Positions 27,284-38,111 are shown, numbered from the stretch's first letter. The stretch is DNA of 64,000 nucleotides from Pseudoalteromonas sp. Scap06 (GCF_013394165.1 NZ_CP041331.1:686890-750889), one strand, 5' to 3'. Notes: generated by a model not told the origin, from the letters alone. Numbers and translations: made by a program.

Positions 27284-29308
27284 GTGAATTTTCTTCGATG
27301 CTTTCATAATATAGTCTCAGATCAGCAGCTAAGCTTTGATCAAAAAATTGCAGACTTACTTGCTTTTGGGCTCGATGTTTTTCAACTCGACTTAGCTATT
27401 ATCAGCCGTGTAAAAAATGATTCTTACATTGTTTTACATGCCATCACCCCTGACAATTCTCTTGCTATTGGCACTGAGTTTGAGTTAAACGGCACCTATT
27501 GCACGCATACCTTGTCGGCCAACTCTGCACTCGCATTTCATAATGCGTCGCAAAGTAGTATTGCAAATCATCCATGCTACATTAACTTCCAATTAGAAGC
27601 GTACATTGGTGCGCCTATACGAATAGGCACAGACGTGTTTGGTACCGTTAACTTTTCATCAGCTCAAGAATGCGCTCCTTTTAGCGATGAAGCCTATGAT
27701 TATATTGAATTATTAGCGCAGTGGTTAGGCTCGGAATTTGCGCGCAATCAGGATAAAGCCAATCTCACTAAAAATAGTGACACTTTATTAAAGCTTGAAA
27801 GCGTGGCAAATATAGGTACATGGGAAGTCGACTTAATAGAAAATACTATTTTTTGGAGCCAACAAACTCGGCGCATTCATCAAGCCGAAGAAGGCTTTAC
27901 TCCTGATATGAATACCGCTATCGAGTTTTATAAAGCAGGAAAAAGCCGCAATAGTATTAATAAAGCGGTAGAAAATGCGGTATCTAAGGGTGAAAAATGG
28001 CATTTAGAGCTGGAAATAATTACCGCTAAACAACAAAACATTTGGGTTTCTACCTTTGGTGAGGCCGAGTTTAACAACGGCCAATGTGTGCGGTTATTTG
28101 GTACTTTTCAAGATATAACTGAAGCCGTAAAGTTACGCGAAGAGTTAAAACAAAAAAAAGCGCTCGCTGAACAATTACTCAAAGATAGAAGTATGCTGTT
28201 TGCAAAAATCAGTCATGAGCTACGCACTCCGCTAAATGGCATTACGGGTATGTTAGCGACACTCATAGATGAACACGATTATGACAAGCGGGCGGAAAAA
28301 ATTAAAGTCGCCCTTCGAAGTGCTGATATTTTATTGAATATTATTAATGAAGTACTCGATTTTTCAAAAATAAATCATGGTGAATTAAAACTGGAGCCTC
28401 ATCACTCCCTACTTAAAACGGTATTTACCGATTTGGTTTCTTTGTATTCGGTATTGTTTAGCAATAAAAACATTGAACTACGAGCCACTAACCTCATTCC
28501 TAATGATGTTTGGGTATACTGCGACACTTCTCGATTAAGCCAAATTATCTCTAATTTACTGAGTAACGCATTAAAATTTACAGAGCATGGTTCTGTTTCT
28601 CTCGATTCACAGTTAGCATTAAATACAAAGCGCCCTTTACTTACAATTAAAATAACCGACACGGGTCGCGGCATGAGTAAAGCATATTTAAACTCATTAT
28701 TTAAGCCCTTTACCCAAGAGGTTGATGCTAACAACAATAAAGGTGGCACCGGGTTAGGCTTAGCCATAGTTAAAGAGCTCGTTGGTTTTATGAATGGTAA
28801 AATTGAGGTAACCAGTGAGGTTAACGTGGGCACGTGTTTTACCTTAACTATCCCAATTGAGCTTGGTAAACAACAAACACAAAAACCTAGCCTTAAATTT
28901 ATTAATAACCATAGTAATCAGCTCTCGGTTTTGGTGGTTGATGATAACGAAATAAATCGCCTGGTATTAGAATCTGCACTGGATAAATTTAATATAAAAT
29001 CAGACTTTGCTATTGACGGCCAAGATGCCCTGTTAAAATGCAAACAAAAGCATTTTGACCTTATTTTTATGGATTGCATTATGCCTATCATGGATGGTTT
29101 TGAAGCCACCAAGCAACTAAAGGCACAAGGTATCTGTGACTCGCAAGAAACTTATATTGTGGCGTTAACTGCTAATGCATCCTCACAAGATAAACTAAAC
29201 TGTAAGCAAGCAGGCATGGATATGTTTATAGCCAAACCGTTTAAACTGCCAGCGATAGAAGAAGCAATTACAAATACACTAAAAAGACTGGGCGTAGCCA
29301 CATTATAA
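27284..29308 (+). CDS. Hybrid sensor histidine kinase, GAF-PAS-HisKA-HATPase-REC
   Basis: About 674 residues, soluble. The GAF domain (~5-155) has the ELNGTYCTHTLSANSAL type of core. A PAS domain follows (~165-285), then HisKA with phospho-acceptor His in KISHELRTPLNG (~308), HATPase (~415-525, GGTGLGLAIVKEL) and a receiver domain (~545-670) with its phospho-Asp in LIFMDCIMP (~597). There is no Hpt or output domain, so the phosphate must go to a separate partner. I chose the GTG at 27284 because AAGGG lies 5 bases before it; a GTG at 27233 is in frame but lacks a site. The small DUF3185 gene follows after 49 bases. Confidence 0.9.
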   Translation: MNFLRCFHNIVSDQQLSFDQKIADLLAFGLDVFQLDLAIISRVKNDSYIVLHAITPDNSLAIGTEFELNGTYCTHTLSANSALAFHNASQSSIANHPCYINFQLEAYIGAPIRIGTDVFGTVNFSSAQECAPFSDEAYDYIELLAQWLGSEFARNQDKANLTKNSDTLLKLESVANIGTWEVDLIENTIFWSQQTRRIHQAEEGFTPDMNTAIEFYKAGKSRNSINKAVENAVSKGEKWHLELEIITAKQQNIWVSTFGEAEFNNGQCVRLFGTFQDITEAVKLREELKQKKALAEQLLKDRSMLFAKISHELRTPLNGITGMLATLIDEHDYDKRAEKIKVALRSADILLNIINEVLDFSKINHGELKLEPHHSLLKTVFTDLVSLYSVLFSNKNIELRATNLIPNDVWVYCDTSRLSQIISNLLSNALKFTEHGSVSLDSQLALNTKRPLLTIKITDTGRGMSKAYLNSLFKPFTQEVDANNNKGGTGLGLAIVKELVGFMNGKIEVTSEVNVGTCFTLTIPIELGKQQTQKPSLKFINNHSNQLSVLVVDDNEINRLVLESALDKFNIKSDFAIDGQDALLKCKQKHFDLIFMDCIMPIMDGFEATKQLKAQGICDSQETYIVALTANASSQDKLNCKQAGMDMFIAKPFKLPAIEEAITNTLKRLGVATL

Positions 29309-29357
29309 CAACGAGTGTCGCCCAGATTAACTAGCACTAAAAACACAAAGGATCATT

Positions 29358-29549
29358 ATGACAAATAAAATCATTGGTATTGTACTTATTGTTATTGGCG
29401 TAGCACTTGGTATGTGGGGTTATGATGTTTACGATTCTGCAGCTTCACAAGTTACTCGTGCATTCAATGGCGAAACCCCAGCAGAAGCATGGCTTGGCTT
29501 TATTGGTGGCGCAGTTTGTATTTTAGTAGGCCTTACCCGACTTAAATAG
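29358..29549 (+). CDS. Small DUF3185 membrane protein
   Basis: A 63-residue protein with two hydrophobic helices (residues ~4-22 and ~45-60) and a short polar loop. It matches the DUF3185 pattern (N-terminal KIIGIVLIVIGVALGMWGYD). The function is unknown; such proteins are small inner-membrane proteins common in marine gammaproteobacteria. It has a good AAAGGA ribosome-binding site and is followed by a clear terminator. Confidence 0.85.
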   Translation: MTNKIIGIVLIVIGVALGMWGYDVYDSAASQVTRAFNGETPAEAWLGFIGGAVCILVGLTRLK

Positions 29550-29555
29550 CACACA

Positions 29556-29583
29556 AAAAAGCCGCCTTTGGAGAGGGCGGCTT
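29556..29583 (+). terminator. Hairpin terminator after DUF3185 gene
   Basis: AAGCCGCC / GGCGGCTT stem flanked by an A-run. The T-run falls on the minus strand, so it may mainly be an end for readthrough from ahpF. Confidence 0.7.
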
Positions 29584-29643
29584 GGGTGAACAAACAGCTA
29601 TGGGTGAGAGCTGTTTTATCAAGAGGCTTACGCTAAAACACTA

Positions 29644-31221
29644 TTAAGCAGCATTTTGCTCTGCATCGGGTGTTTGGCGAATTAAATAGTCAAAAGCTCC
29701 TAAGCTAGCAGTTGCTCCGGCGCCCATAGCAATAATAATTTGCTTAAATGGCGTATTGGTCGCATCGCCCGCACCGTATATACCCGGTAACGACGTTGCA
29801 CCTTTTGCATCAATGAGTATTTCACCAAATTGACTAAGCTCAAGGTCACTCTCTTTTAACCATTCGGTGTTTGGTATCAAACCAATTTGTACAAATATAC
29901 CGGCTAAAGCTAGCTCCTTACTTTCTCCAGAAACACGATCGGTATAATTCAGGCCTATAACTTTGTTACCATCACCGAGTACTTCAGTAGTTTGTGCATT
30001 TTTAATAATAGTAATGTTTTTTAAGCTATTAGCTTTACGAATAAGCACTTCGTCAGCACGTAACGTATCGGCAAATTCAAGCACCGTTACATGCTCAACA
30101 ATGTTGGCTAAATCAATAGCCGCTTCAATACCTGAGTTACCGCCACCTATTACAGCAACAGGTTTGCCTTTAAATAATGGTCCATCGCAATGCGGGCAGT
30201 ATGCAACGCCATGGCCTTTATATTGCTGCTCGCCAGGTACGTTCATTTCACGCCAGCGTGCACCGGTTGCTAGCACAAGTGATTTAGCTTGTAATACAGC
30301 GCCATTTTCTAAAGTAATATCATAGCCATTACTGCCTTTTTGCAGATTTGCAGCGCGTTGGTTGTGCATTACATCAACATCATATTCTTTAACGTGCTCT
30401 TCAAGCTGAGCCACCATTTTTGGCCCTTCGGTTGCTTTTACCGAAATAAAGTTTTCAATGGCCAATGTGTCAGCTACTTGGCCACCAAATCGATCGGCAA
30501 CCACCCCCGTATTTAGCCCTTTACGTGCAGAATAAATAGCTGCCGAAGCACCTGCTGGCCCACCACCGACGACAAGAACATCAAACACTGATTTTTCATT
30601 CAATGCTTTGGCTTGGCGCTGTGCACCTTTGCTATCAACTTTATTTAAAATATCGGTTAGGCTCATTGCCCCTTGGCTAAAAGGTTCTCCGTTTAAGTAC
30701 ACAGCGGGTACAGCCAATATATTTCGTTGCTCTACTTCATCTTGAAACAGAGCACCATCAATCATGGTGGCTTTGATATTGCTATTTGTAGCAGCCATTG
30801 TATTGAGCGCTTGAACCACTTGCGGGCAGGTTTGGCAGCTCAAACTAATATACACTTCAAAATTGAGTGTTTGCTCAAGTGTTTGTATTTGTTCAATGTC
30901 ATCTTTGCTTGCTTTACTAGGGTGACCACCCGTATGTAATAGCGCTAACACTAAACTAGTAAATTCATGACCCATAGGTACCCCTGCAAAGGTAATATGG
31001 GTGTTTTTTTGTGGCGAATGCACCACCATTGAAGGTCTGCGTGCCGAAGTATCTGGATTGTTACTCACACTAAACTTATCGCTTAGTGATGCTAAATCAT
31101 TCGCTAAACTTTCTACTTCTGTTGATTTTTTGCTGTCATCCAAGGCGATAAGCAGCTCAACAGGCTGAGTCAGCGATTCAAAATGGCTTTTTAATTGGTT
31201 CTTTATGTTGTTGTCTAACAT
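29644..31221 (-). CDS. ahpF: Alkyl hydroperoxide reductase subunit F
   Basis: A 525-residue flavoprotein. An N-terminal tandem thioredoxin fold carries a CxxC in [10 protein letters not shown] (~130), then come an FAD site ([17 protein letters not shown], ~217), the redox disulphide CPHCDGP (~345) and the NADPH site [10 protein letters not shown]. AhpF passes electrons from NADH to AhpC, which reduces H2O2 and organic peroxides. It lies 161 bases downstream of ahpC on the same strand. The gap holds a hairpin that may lower ahpF expression relative to ahpC. Confidence 0.95.
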   Translation of the reverse strand: MLDNNIKNQLKSHFESLTQPVELLIALDDSKKSTEVESLANDLASLSDKFSVSNNPDTSARRPSMVVHSPQKNTHITFAGVPMGHEFTSLVLALLHTGGHPSKASKDDIEQIQTLEQTLNFEVYISLSCQTCPQVVQALNTMAATNSNIKATMIDGALFQDEVEQRNILAVPAVYLNGEPFSQGAMSLTDILNKVDSKGAQRQAKALNEKSVFDVLVVGGGPAGASAAIYSARKGLNTGVVADRFGGQVADTLAIENFISVKATEGPKMVAQLEEHVKEYDVDVMHNQRAANLQKGSNGYDITLENGAVLQAKSLVLATGARWREMNVPGEQQYKGHGVAYCPHCDGPLFKGKPVAVIGGGNSGIEAAIDLANIVEHVTVLEFADTLRADEVLIRKANSLKNITIIKNAQTTEVLGDGNKVIGLNYTDRVSGESKELALAGIFVQIGLIPNTEWLKESDLELSQFGEILIDAKGATSLPGIYGAGDATNTPFKQIIIAMGAGATASLGAFDYLIRQTPDAEQNAA

Positions 31222-31315
31222 GGCTTAGCCCCTTAAGGAAAAATAAAACAGCAGAACCCCCATGCCATCAGTGCATGTGCGAATTTTAGAAAAGAGTGAT
31301 GGCGCGGGAGAGTGC

Positions 31316-31340
31316 CCAGTGAGCCAAGTAGGCTCACTGG
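31316..31340 (-). promoter_or_regulatory. ahpC-ahpF intergenic hairpin
   Basis: A perfect 10-bp stem (CCAGTGAGCC / GGCTCACTGG) with a 5-base loop lies 43 bases after the ahpC stop. There is no T-run, so it looks like an mRNA-stabilising or attenuating hairpin rather than a full terminator. Confidence 0.5.
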
Positions 31341-31382
31341 TATTAGAGTTATGTACTACTCTAAGTTTAGTGAAGGTAAGGT

Positions 31383-31952
31383 TTAAATCTTACCAACTAG
31401 GTCTAGTGAAGGTGCTAATGTGTCTTCACCTGGCTGCCAAGATGCAGGACATACTTCACCGTCATGAGTGGCAATGTATTGTGCGGCTTGTACTTTACGA
31501 ACAAGTTCTTTAGCACTTCGACCAATACCTAAATCATGCGTTTCAACAACTTTGATTTCACCCTCTGGGTTCATTACAAATGTACCGCGAAGTGCTAAAC
31601 CATCATCTTCAATCATTACACCAAAGTTACGTGTAATGCGTCCTGTTGGGTCGCCAATCATTGGGTAAGTAATTTTACCGATAGTGTCTGACGTGTCATG
31701 CCAAGCTTTGTGCGTAAAGTGCGTATCTGTTGATACCGAGTAAACCTCTACGCCCATTTCTTGTAGCTGTGCATAATGATCTGCAAGGTCACCTAATTCA
31801 GTTGGGCATACAAATGTGAAATCTGCTGGGTAAAAGAAAAAGATAGACCACTTACCTAATACGTCTTTTTCAGTGAGTTCTACAAAGTCACCATTGTGGT
31901 AAGCTGTTGCATTGAAAGGTTGTAATTTTGTGTTAATCAATGAAGTGCTCAT
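31383..31952 (-). CDS. ahpC: Alkyl hydroperoxide reductase subunit C (peroxiredoxin)
   Basis: A 189-residue typical 2-Cys peroxiredoxin. The peroxidatic Cys is in DFTFVCPTELGD (~47) and the resolving Cys in GEVCPASW (~166), with the GGLG/YF-like sensitive region as in bacterial AhpC. It detoxifies H2O2, alkyl peroxides and peroxynitrite, with AhpF encoded next. I chose the ATG at 31952, which is preceded by GAGGAATACT and gives the standard MSTSLINT start. OxyR control is expected from family knowledge, but I did not identify a convincing OxyR site. Confidence 0.95.
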   Translation of the reverse strand: MSTSLINTKLQPFNATAYHNGDFVELTEKDVLGKWSIFFFYPADFTFVCPTELGDLADHYAQLQEMGVEVYSVSTDTHFTHKAWHDTSDTIGKITYPMIGDPTGRITRNFGVMIEDDGLALRGTFVMNPEGEIKVVETHDLGIGRSAKELVRKVQAAQYIATHDGEVCPASWQPGEDTLAPSLDLVGKI

Positions 31953-32168
31953 AGTATTCCTCATTTATGTTTAGTGTATTTAAAAAAGTTAACGCCTTGT
32001 GCGTTGGCTTGATTAATACAATAAGGCCATTGAGAAATTAAATAAAATTGATTGTTTAGATTGAAATAATCGCTTTTTAAGATTACTCAAGCTAATAAGC
32101 CACAATAATTGAATGCAAGCTATCTTAAAATTAAAAATACTAGTTACACTGAGCACTAAAGGTAGCCA

Positions 32169-34271
32169 TCAGAAAATGAGATTTTCAAATTCATTTTCAG
32201 GTAAAGCTTTGCTAAACAAAAATCCTTGCCCTTCTTCACACTCAAGCGAAATAAGTGTATCGAGCTGTGCTTGAGTTTCAATGCCTTCACCAACAATCTT
32301 TAAATTAAGTGAGTGTGCTAAATGGGTGATTGCTTTCACAATATCTAGGCTTTGCTTATCATCAACCATATCTTTAACAAATGACTGGTCAATCTTTAAT
32401 ACATCAACAGGAAATAACTTTAAATACGATAAACTCGAATAGCCCGTTCCAAAGTCATCTATCGCTATGCTCAAACCAAGGTTTGAAAGCCCGTTTAATA
32501 TCCTACTTGTTTCATCAAAATCACTCATTAAAGCGCTTTCTGTCACTTCTAATTCAAGATAACCACTAGGAAGCTCAGTATCCTCAAGTACTTGTGCTAC
32601 GCTTTCTATAAATTTAGGATCTGTAAATTGTTTAGCAGCAACATTAACAGCAACTTTAATTGGATGGCCTTTATCTAGCCAGCGTTTAGCCGCTCTGCAG
32701 CTTTGTTTTAAAACGCTATGACCCAACTTATTAATTAAACCAGTCTCTTCAGCTAATGGAATAAAGTGTAACGGCGATATAAAACCGTCTTCCTCATCTC
32801 TTAACCTCACTAACGCCTCAGCACCTATGATTAATTTATTTTTTAAACTAAGCTTGGGCTGAAAGTGAACTTCCAACGTGTCTTTTTCAAGTGCATTTCT
32901 CAAAAGCTTATCTATATTTTGACGTTGATGAAACTCATGTTCTAAGTCATCTGAAAAATAACAAAATCTATCTCTACCATGCTCTTTGGCTTTATACATT
33001 GCTGCATCAGCATGCGACATCATTAATTCGGCAGAATCAGAATCCGTTGGATTAATACTAATTCCCACGCTTATAGTTAAATTAAACTCTCTTCCATCAA
33101 CACGAAAAGGTTGATGCATTGCATACAAAATATCAGATGCAACAGCATCAACATGACACGGCGATTTAATACCTGGGAGCAACAATACAAATTCATCCCC
33201 GCCAACACGGGCCAAGGTCGTATTTAAATCAACAATAGATTCAAGTCGTTTAGCAACCAGTTTTATGATTTGGTCGCCAATATGGTGTCCCTCTGTATCA
33301 TTTAAATATTTAAAATGATCAATATCAATTAACATTAACGCCACTAAAAAACCATTACGCACAGATACCTGACAAGCATGCGCAACGCGATCATGTAATA
33401 AAATTCGATTGGGTAAATCGGTTAATTGGTCATGGTTTGCTAAATGGCTCATCTTAACAGCCATCGCAATCGACTCGCTCACATCATGAAAAACTATAAT
33501 CGCGCCAATAATATTCCCCTTTTCATCTCTGATGGGGGAAGCAGAATCCTCAACCCGATGAATTCTGCCATTTAAGCTCGTTAATTGGCAATTAAGCGCC
33601 ATAGCTACTCTTCGCTGCTCTTTTAAAGCAATAGAAATTGGATTAAGGCTTTTGTGCTTTGTGGTTGCATCCCGTAGTTGCATAACCTCTGAAATATGAT
33701 TACCAACTGCTTCATGCATTACCCAACCGGTCATCATTTCTGCAATCGGGTTCATAAACGTTATTTTTTCGTCTTTGTCTGTTGCTATAACTGCGTCGCC
33801 AATCGAGTTGAGCGTTACGCGCAATCTTTCTGATTCAATAGCAAGTAAACGCTGTGAATGTTTTAGTTGTTGCTCTTGTGTTTTTAGTTTTAGATGATTG
33901 CCAACGCGCAAGCGGCATACCTTAAGATCAACGGGCTTTTGTATATAGTCAATCCCACCCAACTCTAAAGACAAATGCTCAAACTTACTCTCATTATGGG
34001 AGGTAATAAATATTACTGTTACACCACTAGTTTTGGGATCGTTTTTTAAGCGTTTACACACTTCTAACCCGCTAATATCAGGTAATTCAATATCTAATAA
34101 AATAATTTCTGGTAAGAACTGCTGTGCTTTTTCAATGGCGCCAAAACCAGTATCGCTACATATAACTTCTGCAATATCTGATAAAGCTCCCTCTAAAATC
34201 ATTAAACTAGTGGGTTCATCATCAACAATAAGTACTCGTTGCGCAAAGCTTTGATCTACAGTGGTTAACAC
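32169..34271 (-). CDS. Response regulator with PAS, GGDEF and EAL domains
   Basis: About 700 residues, soluble. A receiver domain (~10-130) has phospho-Asp in EIILLDIELPD, followed by a PAS domain (~150-275), GGDEF (~285-440, intact GGDEF near 357) and EAL (~455-695, EAL intact in GAEALVRLRDE and DDFGTGYSS near 607). Both c-di-GMP synthesis and hydrolysis motifs are complete, so it may switch between activities on phosphorylation. I chose a GTG start with GGGAAG just upstream; an ATG at 34304 is in frame but poorly placed. It is divergent from the 1176-residue hybrid kinase, which ends in an Hpt domain and is a plausible phosphate donor. Confidence 0.92.
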   Translation of the reverse strand: MLTTVDQSFAQRVLIVDDEPTSLMILEGALSDIAEVICSDTGFGAIEKAQQFLPEIILLDIELPDISGLEVCKRLKNDPKTSGVTVIFITSHNESKFEHLSLELGGIDYIQKPVDLKVCRLRVGNHLKLKTQEQQLKHSQRLLAIESERLRVTLNSIGDAVIATDKDEKITFMNPIAEMMTGWVMHEAVGNHISEVMQLRDATTKHKSLNPISIALKEQRRVAMALNCQLTSLNGRIHRVEDSASPIRDEKGNIIGAIIVFHDVSESIAMAVKMSHLANHDQLTDLPNRILLHDRVAHACQVSVRNGFLVALMLIDIDHFKYLNDTEGHHIGDQIIKLVAKRLESIVDLNTTLARVGGDEFVLLLPGIKSPCHVDAVASDILYAMHQPFRVDGREFNLTISVGISINPTDSDSAELMMSHADAAMYKAKEHGRDRFCYFSDDLEHEFHQRQNIDKLLRNALEKDTLEVHFQPKLSLKNKLIIGAEALVRLRDEEDGFISPLHFIPLAEETGLINKLGHSVLKQSCRAAKRWLDKGHPIKVAVNVAAKQFTDPKFIESVAQVLEDTELPSGYLELEVTESALMSDFDETSRILNGLSNLGLSIAIDDFGTGYSSLSYLKLFPVDVLKIDQSFVKDMVDDKQSLDIVKAITHLAHSLNLKIVGEGIETQAQLDTLISLECEEGQGFLFSKALPENEFENLIF

Positions 34272-34526
34272 AATCACTTCCCATAAAAAATTAAACAAAT
34301 GCACATAAAGCCTAGCTTAGTTAACCCAAACCTCCACCAATTACCTAAAATATATACTTAAGTATTATATTATTAGCGTCAATCAAAAAGGGTTTGTAGA
34401 GTTCTAAATTTGAGATAAATAAATACAAAACAAAACTCTTTATTAAAAGTAAAACTTGATCAATTACCTATAGCTCTCTAAGTTTAGGGTAGCTAAATAA
34501 TGGCTGGTCTTTAATTGGAGTAGTGG

Positions 34527-37500
34527 ATGCCAATAAATCTTAAGAAAAGGATAATTCGTCAGGTAAGTAATTACACCCTTTTATTCCCAATTTCTTTATC
34601 CGCCATAATGACCTTAATTGTTGTAGCCATTATTATTAATGAAGCAAGTTTATCGCGCTCAGTACTTAGCTTTGTAGAGCATGAAATCATAGACAAAAAC
34701 CAATCTATTAATTCACAAACGCAAGAGGTTATTGAAAACTACCGTCGAGATATTCGTTTTTTACACGCAACCCCTCCAATCAAAGGTTTAGCTAGGGCAT
34801 CAAATAACAAAGGAGTAGACCCACTAGAAAACACCACCTATGCTCAATGGAAAACTAGGCTTGAAATTATATTTGCAGCGTTTTTAAAAAATAACCCCGA
34901 TTACGAGCAGCTAAGAATCATCAGTACCAACAAAAAAGGACAAGAACTGGTAAGGGTTGATCGCGTTCAGGGTGCAGTAGAGGTTATAGATTTAAATAGG
35001 CTCCAAAATAAAGGAGCGCAAGAGTACTTTACGGCCAGTAGTAACCTCTCTGATGGCGAAATATATATGTCTGAAATTTCGTTGAATAGAGAGTACGGTA
35101 AAATAGAGTTTCCTTATCGCCCGATGTTGAGGCTGTCTATGCCAATTTTTGATGAAAATCAAAATAGATTTGGCTTTATCATAATTAACGTGAATGCTAA
35201 CAACTTATTAACCCTTTTAAAAAACAGTATTAATACACCATTTCAACTCGCTTTAACTGACAGTAACGGCTATTTTTTATCACACCCAAATAAAGATTTC
35301 ACCTTTGGTAAAGACCTAAATAGTGATATTAGCATCAATAATAATTACACTTTTAACCCCGTTGCTAATAGCTCATTGTCGCTTATAAAACCAAAAAGCA
35401 ATGCGCAAACAAGTTATTACACCGCAAGAAAAAAAATCACTTTAGCGCTGGGTGAAAAACAAAACTTTTTATCTAGCCACGTTTTAGCGCCTGTTGAGTA
35501 TATAAAAAATATTGAAATGGAACGTAGAACAAAGCTCTACGCCTTTTTACTTATTTTGGTTATTGTATTAACTATCATTCTCGCATTTTTCAATCGTAGT
35601 CTTCGCAAAAGCCAAGAGCTTGCAAATGCGCGCGCACAATCTGAGGCGATTATAACCGGATCATCTGATGCGGTAATTGGCATTACCAATAACGGTATTG
35701 TCTCTAGTTGGAATAACGCCGCAACTCTGATGTTTAAACTTGGAGAATTAGAAGCTATTGGAAAATCAATTAATGATTTAAAAATAATAGATCAGCTAAA
35801 TTTTAACGAGATAATTGAAAAGTTCACTGGTGGTACTCGTCAATTTAAGCAAGACGCTAGTATCAGTAACGGCTCTACTAAACGCTACTTTTCACTCTCT
35901 TTATCAGCCATTATCGATCAATTTGGAATGTTTATTGGTATAGCAATAATAGCCAGAGATGTAACCAAAGAGCGCACCATTGAGAATGAAATAATAAAAG
36001 TAAATCATGAGCTTGAAAATAAAGTAGCTATTCGCACTAAAGAGCTCAAACAAGCCAGTGAAGTAAAAAGCGCGTTTATTTCTAATATAAGCCATGAAAT
36101 GCGTACTCCACTTAATGGCATAGTGGGTACTTTAAACTTAATAAAAAAAGAGCCATTAAGTGAAACACAAAAAAACTATTTAGAAATGACCGAAGTAAGT
36201 GTGAGTGCTTTATCTGTATTAATAAATGATATTTTGGATTTATCTAAAATAGAAGCCGGTAAACTTGAGTTGAACTTTAAAGAGTTTAATTTAATAAAAT
36301 TAATCGAAAGCGTTTGTGGCAGTATGGCTGTTAAAGCTCAGGAGAAAGGCCTCGAATTTGTTTTAGATGTTGTGAATTTAAAATGTAAAACGATTACAAC
36401 TGACCCCCATCGTTTTTCACAAATCCTGACTAACTTAGTAAATAATGCGATTAAATTTACTGAAACTGGGTTTATAAAGGTCACCGCTTATTGCGAGCAA
36501 ACAAGCAATGATACTGTGACCGTTCACGTAAAAGTTACCGATAGCGGTGTGGGCATTGCACAAGAAAACCAGAACAAATTATTTACCGCCTTTTCCCAAG
36601 AAGACAAAAGCGTGGCATCTAAATTTGGTGGAACAGGGCTGGGGCTTTCTATATGCAGACAGCTTTGTAGCCTTCTAGGCGGAGAAATTAGCTTTGAGTC
36701 AGAAAAGTCTCTAGGTAGTAGTTTTCACATAAAACTAACACTGAGCAACGCTGATACAACTCATTATAGTTTTGCCCCACGATTAAAAAACAAAAGCTTC
36801 GCTATTGTGACTAAAAATAACGAGTTAGCCGACAGCATAAATAATTTAATAGCTGCTTTTTCTGGAAATAGTTTTTCAGCTGAACAATTACAACAATCTC
36901 TTGTTTCAGATGATATAAAAAACGTGTCTTTACCTGACTTTATACTTATTGAACAAGACGACACATTGTTAAAACGTTTAGATGAAATGTGGCCAACTAT
37001 TGCTAATAATCATGTAATTAAAGTTATTTTATTAGCAAATCGCGGTTATCCTCAAATTAAAACAAGACACGTGCAAGCCAGCTTACTTTCTAAACCAATA
37101 CTTATTTCAGAGTTTTTAAAAACAGTCGCCGATGAACGCAGCCTTGAAGATAAAATAAGTGCTGGTAGCAGTAATATTAATATTAACAAACGCCGTGAAT
37201 CAGACTCAGTTAAAACTGATAATTCTGACTTTAAAGGGGCACATGTTCTTATCGTTGATGATAACGAAATAAATATAGAAGTAGCCGCGGGTATATTGTC
37301 ATGTTTATCTTTAGAGATAGATACCGCGTCAAATGGCCAACAAGCAGTAGAAAAACTTGTTAACTCGGTGGCCAATAATCATCAATACCACTGTGTATTT
37401 ATGGACTGCCAAATGCCTATATTGAATGGTTATGATGCAGCAAAACAAATAAGAGCTGGTGAAGCAGCGCCTCAAAATATTGATATTCCCATAGTCGCTA

Positions 37501-38057
37501 TGACTGCTAATGCAATGATGGGTGAAAGACAAAAATGCCTAGATGCAGGAATGAATGATTACATCACTAAACCAATCTCTGCAGAGGTATTAGTTGCAAC
37601 GGCTACAAAGTGGTTGTCTTCAACTTTTATAAAAGAAGCTCCATTGGAAAATAATCAGCTTAACGAAATTAATAAACCAGTTTCTGATACTTTGGATAGT
37701 CAAAGTTTACCTGATTGGGATAAAGATAACGCGCTATCTCGGTTATTAAATAATGAAGAGCTTCTTATAAAAGTATGTGAATTATACCTTCAGAGTACAC
37801 CAATTAAGCTAGAAGAACTTGAGGATGCAATAAATAACAATAATTTATCGCAAATATCAAAATTAAGTCATGGCTTGAAAGGCTCATCGGGTGATGTAGG
37901 TGCGGCTAACTTGCATAAATTATTTGATGAATTAGAAGTAATGGCCAGTGAAAATGCCATGGGCAGTATGAAGAATAAATTAGAGCTCATTCAAACTAGC
38001 TACAAAAAACTCGAATCAACCATTAACAGCTACTTAGAGATACAACCCAGTAGTTAG
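34527..38057 (+). CDS. Membrane hybrid histidine kinase with receiver and Hpt domains
   Basis: 1176 residues. TM1 (~18-38), a large periplasmic sensor (~40-335, Cache-like with LSMPIFDENQNRFGFIIINV), TM2 (~337-356), PAS (~375-485), a coiled coil, and HisKA with His in NISHEMRTPLNG (~522). Then come HATPase (~620-740, FGGTGLGLSICRQL), a degenerate receiver-like segment (~745-870), a receiver (~905-1030, FMDCQMP) and a C-terminal Hpt (~1075-1170, LSHGLKGSSGD). The BarA-like phosphorelay ends on Hpt, so a separate response regulator is needed; the divergent REC-PAS-GGDEF-EAL protein is an obvious candidate. The ligand is unknown. Confidence 0.92.
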   Translation: MPINLKKRIIRQVSNYTLLFPISLSAIMTLIVVAIIINEASLSRSVLSFVEHEIIDKNQSINSQTQEVIENYRRDIRFLHATPPIKGLARASNNKGVDPLENTTYAQWKTRLEIIFAAFLKNNPDYEQLRIISTNKKGQELVRVDRVQGAVEVIDLNRLQNKGAQEYFTASSNLSDGEIYMSEISLNREYGKIEFPYRPMLRLSMPIFDENQNRFGFIIINVNANNLLTLLKNSINTPFQLALTDSNGYFLSHPNKDFTFGKDLNSDISINNNYTFNPVANSSLSLIKPKSNAQTSYYTARKKITLALGEKQNFLSSHVLAPVEYIKNIEMERRTKLYAFLLILVIVLTIILAFFNRSLRKSQELANARAQSEAIITGSSDAVIGITNNGIVSSWNNAATLMFKLGELEAIGKSINDLKIIDQLNFNEIIEKFTGGTRQFKQDASISNGSTKRYFSLSLSAIIDQFGMFIGIAIIARDVTKERTIENEIIKVNHELENKVAIRTKELKQASEVKSAFISNISHEMRTPLNGIVGTLNLIKKEPLSETQKNYLEMTEVSVSALSVLINDILDLSKIEAGKLELNFKEFNLIKLIESVCGSMAVKAQEKGLEFVLDVVNLKCKTITTDPHRFSQILTNLVNNAIKFTETGFIKVTAYCEQTSNDTVTVHVKVTDSGVGIAQENQNKLFTAFSQEDKSVASKFGGTGLGLSICRQLCSLLGGEISFESEKSLGSSFHIKLTLSNADTTHYSFAPRLKNKSFAIVTKNNELADSINNLIAAFSGNSFSAEQLQQSLVSDDIKNVSLPDFILIEQDDTLLKRLDEMWPTIANNHVIKVILLANRGYPQIKTRHVQASLLSKPILISEFLKTVADERSLEDKISAGSSNININKRRESDSVKTDNSDFKGAHVLIVDDNEINIEVAAGILSCLSLEIDTASNGQQAVEKLVNSVANNHQYHCVFMDCQMPILNGYDAAKQIRAGEAAPQNIDIPIVAMTANAMMGERQKCLDAGMNDYITKPISAEVLVATATKWLSSTFIKEAPLENNQLNEINKPVSDTLDSQSLPDWDKDNALSRLLNNEELLIKVCELYLQSTPIKLEELEDAINNNNLSQISKLSHGLKGSSGDVGAANLHKLFDELEVMASENAMGSMKNKLELIQTSYKKLESTINSYLEIQPSS

Positions 38058-38111
38058 CATTTTGTGGGTAATAATGAATAAACCACTGAAAATATGTATT
38101 GCTAATTAAAG

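Noticed and set aside
31953..32168. OxyR binding site upstream of ahpC
   Set aside because: AT-rich sequence with partial ATAG/CTAT-like elements was seen, but spacing did not match the four-element OxyR pattern well enough.
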